From Erwinia sorbitola (GTDB lineage: Bacteria > Pseudomonadota > Gammaproteobacteria > Enterobacterales > Enterobacteriaceae), in the NCBI RefSeq assembly GCF_009738185.1, contig NZ_CP046509.1, positions 248,001 through 312,000 of the forward strand: a stretch of 64,000 bases of DNA, read 5' to 3'. The number at the start of each line of letters is the position of its first letter. Position 1 is the first letter of the stretch. The notes beneath the pieces are model-generated. The model ran no database searches. It saw only the letters and a list, made by a program, of their open reading frames with translations, and was not told the origin of the DNA. Below are positions 61,293 through 64,000 of the stretch, one piece after another. The position numbers were made by a program, and so were the translations under genes.

Positions 61293-62032
61293 TGAATAAT
61301 AGCTGGCCATACCCGCCCATTGTCGCCCATCGCGGTGGCGGGAAACTGGCACCGGAAAATACGCTGGCCGCCATTGATACCGGCGCGCAGTTTGGCCATC
61401 TGATGATTGAGTTTGATGCCAAACTGTCGCAGGACGGTGAGGTTTTCCTGCTTCACGATGACACCCTTGACCGCACCAGCAACGGCTGGGGCGTGGCGGG
61501 GCAGCTCCCCTGGGAAAAACTGGTTCAGCTGGATGCGGGGAGCTGGTTTGGCAGTGATTTTAGTGATGAGCGCCTGCCGCGGCTGGCTGAGGTGGCAGAG
61601 CGTTGTCGTCAGCACCGGATGATGGCTAATATTGAAATCAAGCCCACCACCGGTCTGGAGGTAGAAACCGGACGGGCAGTGGCGCTGGCGGCCAGAACGT
61701 TATGGCAGGGGCAGGTGATGCCGCTGCTGTCGTCGTTTTCATATCAGGCGCTGGAAGCCGCACAGCAGGCGGTACCTGAGCTGCCACGCGGACTGCTGCT
61801 GGATGAATGGGATGATAACTGGCAGGCGCTGACCACGGAGCTGGGCTGTGTCTCTATTCACCTTAATTACCGGGTACTGACTAAGAAACGTGTGGCGCTG
61901 CTAAAGCAGGCCGGGCTGCGAATTCTGGTGTATACGGTGAATAATCCAAAGCGGGCACGTGAGCTGGTGCAGTGGGGCGTGGACGCAATTTGTACCGATC
62001 GCATTGATATTATCGGGCCGGAGTTTCGTTAA
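61292..62032 (+). CDS. ugpQ: Glycerophosphodiester phosphodiesterase UgpQ
   Basis: Cytoplasmic GDPD (246 aa) that hydrolyses imported glycerophosphodiesters to glycerol-3-phosphate. Catalytic motifs: AHRGGGKLAPENTLAAI (His, Arg, Glu), EFDAKLSQDGEVFLLHDDTL (E, D, catalytic His), ANIEIKPTTG, VYTVNNPKRARELVQWGVDA, CTDR. Ends the ugp operon, followed by a tandem repeat array. Confidence 0.96.
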   Translation: MNNSWPYPPIVAHRGGGKLAPENTLAAIDTGAQFGHLMIEFDAKLSQDGEVFLLHDDTLDRTSNGWGVAGQLPWEKLVQLDAGSWFGSDFSDERLPRLAEVAERCRQHRMMANIEIKPTTGLEVETGRAVALAARTLWQGQVMPLLSSFSYQALEAAQQAVPELPRGLLLDEWDDNWQALTTELGCVSIHLNYRVLTKKRVALLKQAGLRILVYTVNNPKRARELVQWGVDAICTDRIDIIGPEFR

Positions 62033-62071
62033 GCAAAGGCCACGGTGCAAAGGGTCGGGCATGCGCGATGA

Positions 62072-62285
62072 TACGCAGGGGCGAGGCATGGCCCGGCGAT
62101 TGTTGTGGTATGCACGATAATACGCAGGGGCGAGGCATGGCTCGGCGATTGTGGTATGCACGATAATACGCAGGGGCGAGGCATGGCTCGGCGATTGTGG
62201 TATGCACGATAATACGCAGGGGCGAGGCATGGCTCGGCGATTGTGGTATGCACGATAATACGTAGGGGCGAGGCATGCCTCGCCC
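62072..62285. repeat. 46-bp tandem repeat array between ugpQ and yhhA
   Basis: Five copies of a unit starting TACGCAGGGGCGAGGCATG start at 62072, 62121, 62167, 62213 and 62259: spacing 49 bp for the first and 46 bp for the rest. Each unit embeds one arm of the dispersed palindrome (GGGGCGAGGCATGGCTCGGC) plus a constant linker (GATTGTGGTATGCACGATAA). Only the last unit (62266-62285) keeps the perfect GGCATGCC palindrome, suggesting that the array grew from one dispersed element. Short ORFs across it are artefacts of the repeat. Confidence 0.9.
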
Positions 62286-62290
62286 AAAGG

Positions 62291-62569
62291 TTAATTCTGT
62301 TTCACCTGTCCGTCTTTGGTGCGTTGGCTGGCGCTGTCGCGCTGCTCCTGCATTTTACGCTGCAAATCCTGCTGCTGACGCTGCTGATCCTGCTGGAGCT
62401 TCATCTTCTGCTGCGACTGCTGATTTTGCATATTCTGCTGCAAGCGCTGGGTGCTCGGGTTGTAACCTTGCTGCTGCTGGTTACTGTTATTGCTGTTGTT
62501 ACTCAGCATGTTTGCCATACCGGTTAACGGCAGTACGGCGGCAAAGATAACTAACCATTTCATTTTCAT
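62291..62569 (-). CDS. yhhA: DUF2756 protein YhhA (Gln-rich, secreted)
   Basis: 92-aa protein with signal peptide (KWLVIFAAVLPLTGMA) and a low-complexity Gln/Asn-rich body (NNSNNSNQQQQGYNPSTQRL; MKLQQDQQRQQQDLQRKMQE), presumably a periplasmic helix. The DUF2756/YhhA family has no known function. It sits between ugpQ and ggt as in E. coli, where YhhA is longer, so the low-complexity part has probably contracted. Confidence 0.82.
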   Translation of the reverse strand: MKMKWLVIFAAVLPLTGMANMLSNNSNNSNQQQQGYNPSTQRLQQNMQNQQSQQKMKLQQDQQRQQQDLQRKMQEQRDSASQRTKDGQVKQN

Positions 62570-62724
62570 TTTTATTCCTCCGTGTTACTTCCTTAAGTCT
62601 ACTTCAGCCACAGGCCTTTCACCCCAGGAGTGCTCCTGATTTGCGTTAGCGTTCGCCTTTCCGCCATTTTTGTGCATATTTATCAATGGCAAACATAACG
62701 TAAATATAATTAAAGGATGTAACA

Positions 62725-64000
62725 ATGATGACAAAGGTTACTCTGAAACGTCTTTCTTGGTCGCTGTTAGCCGGATTACTGGTCTGGCAGGGGGCAGGTG
62801 CTGCGCCCACTGCCCCGCCTGTCTCCTACGGGGTGGGGGCGGATACCTTCCATCCGGTTAAGGCACAGCACGGTATGGTCGCCTCGGTGGATGCGACGGC
62901 AACTCAGGTCGGGGTGAAAATCCTGGAGCAGGGCGGTAATGCAGTGGATGCAGCCATCGCCGTGGGCTACGCATTGGCGGTAACCCATCCGCAGGCAGGA
63001 AACCTTGGCGGCGGGGGCTTTATGCTGCTGCGTACCGCCTCCGGAAATACCACCGCGATAGATTTCCGTGAGATGGCTCCGGTGCATGCCAGCCGTAATA
63101 TGTTCCTTGATGCTGAGGGTAACCCCGACAGCAAAAAATCACTGACGTCCCCTCTTGCCTCCGGCGTGCCCGGCACCGTGGCGGGCTTCTCGCTGGCCAG
63201 TCAGAAATATGGCACCCTGCCGCTGAGTACCTTAATCAAACCTGCCCTTGAGCTGGCGCGTAACGGCATCGTAGTGAACGATTCGCTGGCTGACGACCTG
63301 AAGGTTTACGGTAAAGAGGTGCTGGTTGCACATCCCAACAGTAAAGCTATTTTCTTCAAATCCGACGGCACACCTTATCTGAAAGGGGAAAAGCTGGTGC
63401 AGCGCAACCTGGCGCGCAGCCTTGAACTGATTGCGCAGCAGGGGCCGGATGCCTTCTATAAAGGTAAAATTGCCGATGAAATTGTCGGCGAGATGCAGCA
63501 GCAAGGTGGTCTGATCGCTAAAACCGACCTGGCAAATTTCCGGGCGGTTGAACGTAAACCGATAAGCGGTACCTATCGCGGCTATGAAGTGTTCTCCATG
63601 CCGCCTCCGTCCTCCGGCGGCATTCATATTGTGCAGATTCTAAATATTCTCGAAAACTTCGACCTGGCGAAGATGGGTTTTGGCAGCGCTGATGCCATCC
63701 AGGTTATGGCAGAAGCGGAAAAATATGCCTATGCCGACCGCTCGGAATATCTGGGCGATCCGGATTTCGTCAAGGTGCCCTGGCAGGCGCTGACCAGTAA
63801 AGCCTATGCTAAATCGCTGGCGCAGCAGATTGATATGGCCAAAGCACGCCCATCTGCGGAGATTAAACCGGGGAAACTGGCACCGTATGAAAGCAACCAG
63901 ACCACCCACTTCTCGGTAGTGGATAAAGATGGCAATGCGGTGGCAGTCACCTACACCCTGAACACTAATTTCGGCAGCGGCATTGTTGCCGGGAACAGCG
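62725..64000 (+). CDS. ggt: Gamma-glutamyltranspeptidase Ggt (5' part, cut by window end)
   Basis: Periplasmic Ntn-hydrolase that cleaves glutathione and transfers gamma-glutamyl groups. 425 codons are visible. Signal peptide to about residue 26 (AGA|APT); large-subunit motifs GGNAVDAAIAVGYALAVTHP, GGGGFMLLRT, DFREMAP, GVPGTVAGF and PPPSSGGIH. The autocleavage site is NQ|TTHFSVVDKDGNAV, so the catalytic Thr (about residue 393) that starts the small subunit is present. AAGGA seven bases upstream supports ATG 62725. The C-terminal small subunit lies beyond the window. Confidence 0.96.
   Translation, partial: MMTKVTLKRLSWSLLAGLLVWQGAGAAPTAPPVSYGVGADTFHPVKAQHGMVASVDATATQVGVKILEQGGNAVDAAIAVGYALAVTHPQAGNLGGGGFMLLRTASGNTTAIDFREMAPVHASRNMFLDAEGNPDSKKSLTSPLASGVPGTVAGFSLASQKYGTLPLSTLIKPALELARNGIVVNDSLADDLKVYGKEVLVAHPNSKAIFFKSDGTPYLKGEKLVQRNLARSLELIAQQGPDAFYKGKIADEIVGEMQQQGGLIAKTDLANFRAVERKPISGTYRGYEVFSMPPPSSGGIHIVQILNILENFDLAKMGFGSADAIQVMAEAEKYAYADRSEYLGDPDFVKVPWQALTSKAYAKSLAQQIDMAKARPSAEIKPGKLAPYESNQTTHFSVVDKDGNAVAVTYTLNTNFGSGIVAGNS

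Noticed and set aside
62072..62285. Possible CRISPR array
   Set aside because: The whole 46-bp unit repeats, so there are no unique spacers, and there are no cas genes.
61901..62287. Minus-strand ORFs with repeated AMPRPCVLSCIP-like segments
   Set aside because: They are translations of the 46-bp tandem repeat, not genes.

Overview
The window is a piece of an enterobacterial chromosome, most likely Erwiniaceae (Erwinia or Pantoea type). Gene order from dcrB to ggt follows E. coli K-12 closely (dcrB-yhhQ-tusA-zntA-yhhN-yhhM-yhhL-rsmD-ftsY-ftsE-ftsX-rpoH-panM-livKHMGF-ugpBAECQ-yhhA-ggt), while the left half carries genes E. coli lacks or keeps elsewhere. The genus is inferred from gene content and general sequence character; no rRNA or typing gene is present.

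Layout. 1-7.2 kb: a FhuE-like TonB-dependent siderophore receptor, the zinc aldehyde reductase Ahr and a large AIDA/pertactin-type autotransporter. 7.2-16.1 kb: the osmoprotectant carrier ProP, a CSS-motif EAL phosphodiesterase, a small cupin, a hexuronate module (UxuA, an MFS anion carrier and a divergent FadR-type GntR regulator) and the YhhT permease. 16.2-28.9 kb: a nearly complete myo-inositol catabolic cluster (iolI, iolAB, iolR, iolC fused to a DUF2090 aldolase domain, iolDGHE). It converts myo-inositol via inosose, diketo-inositol, 5-deoxyglucuronate and DKG-phosphate to dihydroxyacetone phosphate and malonate semialdehyde. No inositol transporter lies in the window.

29-37.8 kb: an Rhs/type VI effector island read on the minus strand. 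A mini-VgrG remnant and a PAAR/Rhs polymorphic toxin gene (broken by apparent frameshifts) are followed by a succession of displaced Rhs C-terminal toxin tips. Three of these tips are followed at once by a small AT-rich putative immunity gene. At the far end lie a fossil Rhs core end and an IS3-family orfB remnant. A 1.1-kb direct repeat of the Rhs core explains how the cassettes were exchanged.

38.2-64 kb: the conserved core block, covering membrane quality control, queuosine precursor uptake, tRNA thiolation, zinc export with a canonical ZntR promoter, SRP receptor FtsY, FtsEX, sigma-32, branched-chain amino acid uptake, glycerol-3-phosphate uptake with a Pho-box array, and the 5' part of gamma-glutamyltranspeptidase. 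The main departures from E. coli are an AT-rich orphan alpha-oxoamine-synthase-family gene where livJ would sit, a 22-unit octapeptide expansion in the FtsY A domain, dispersed palindromes with a GGCATGCC core, and a 46-bp tandem array between ugpQ and yhhA.
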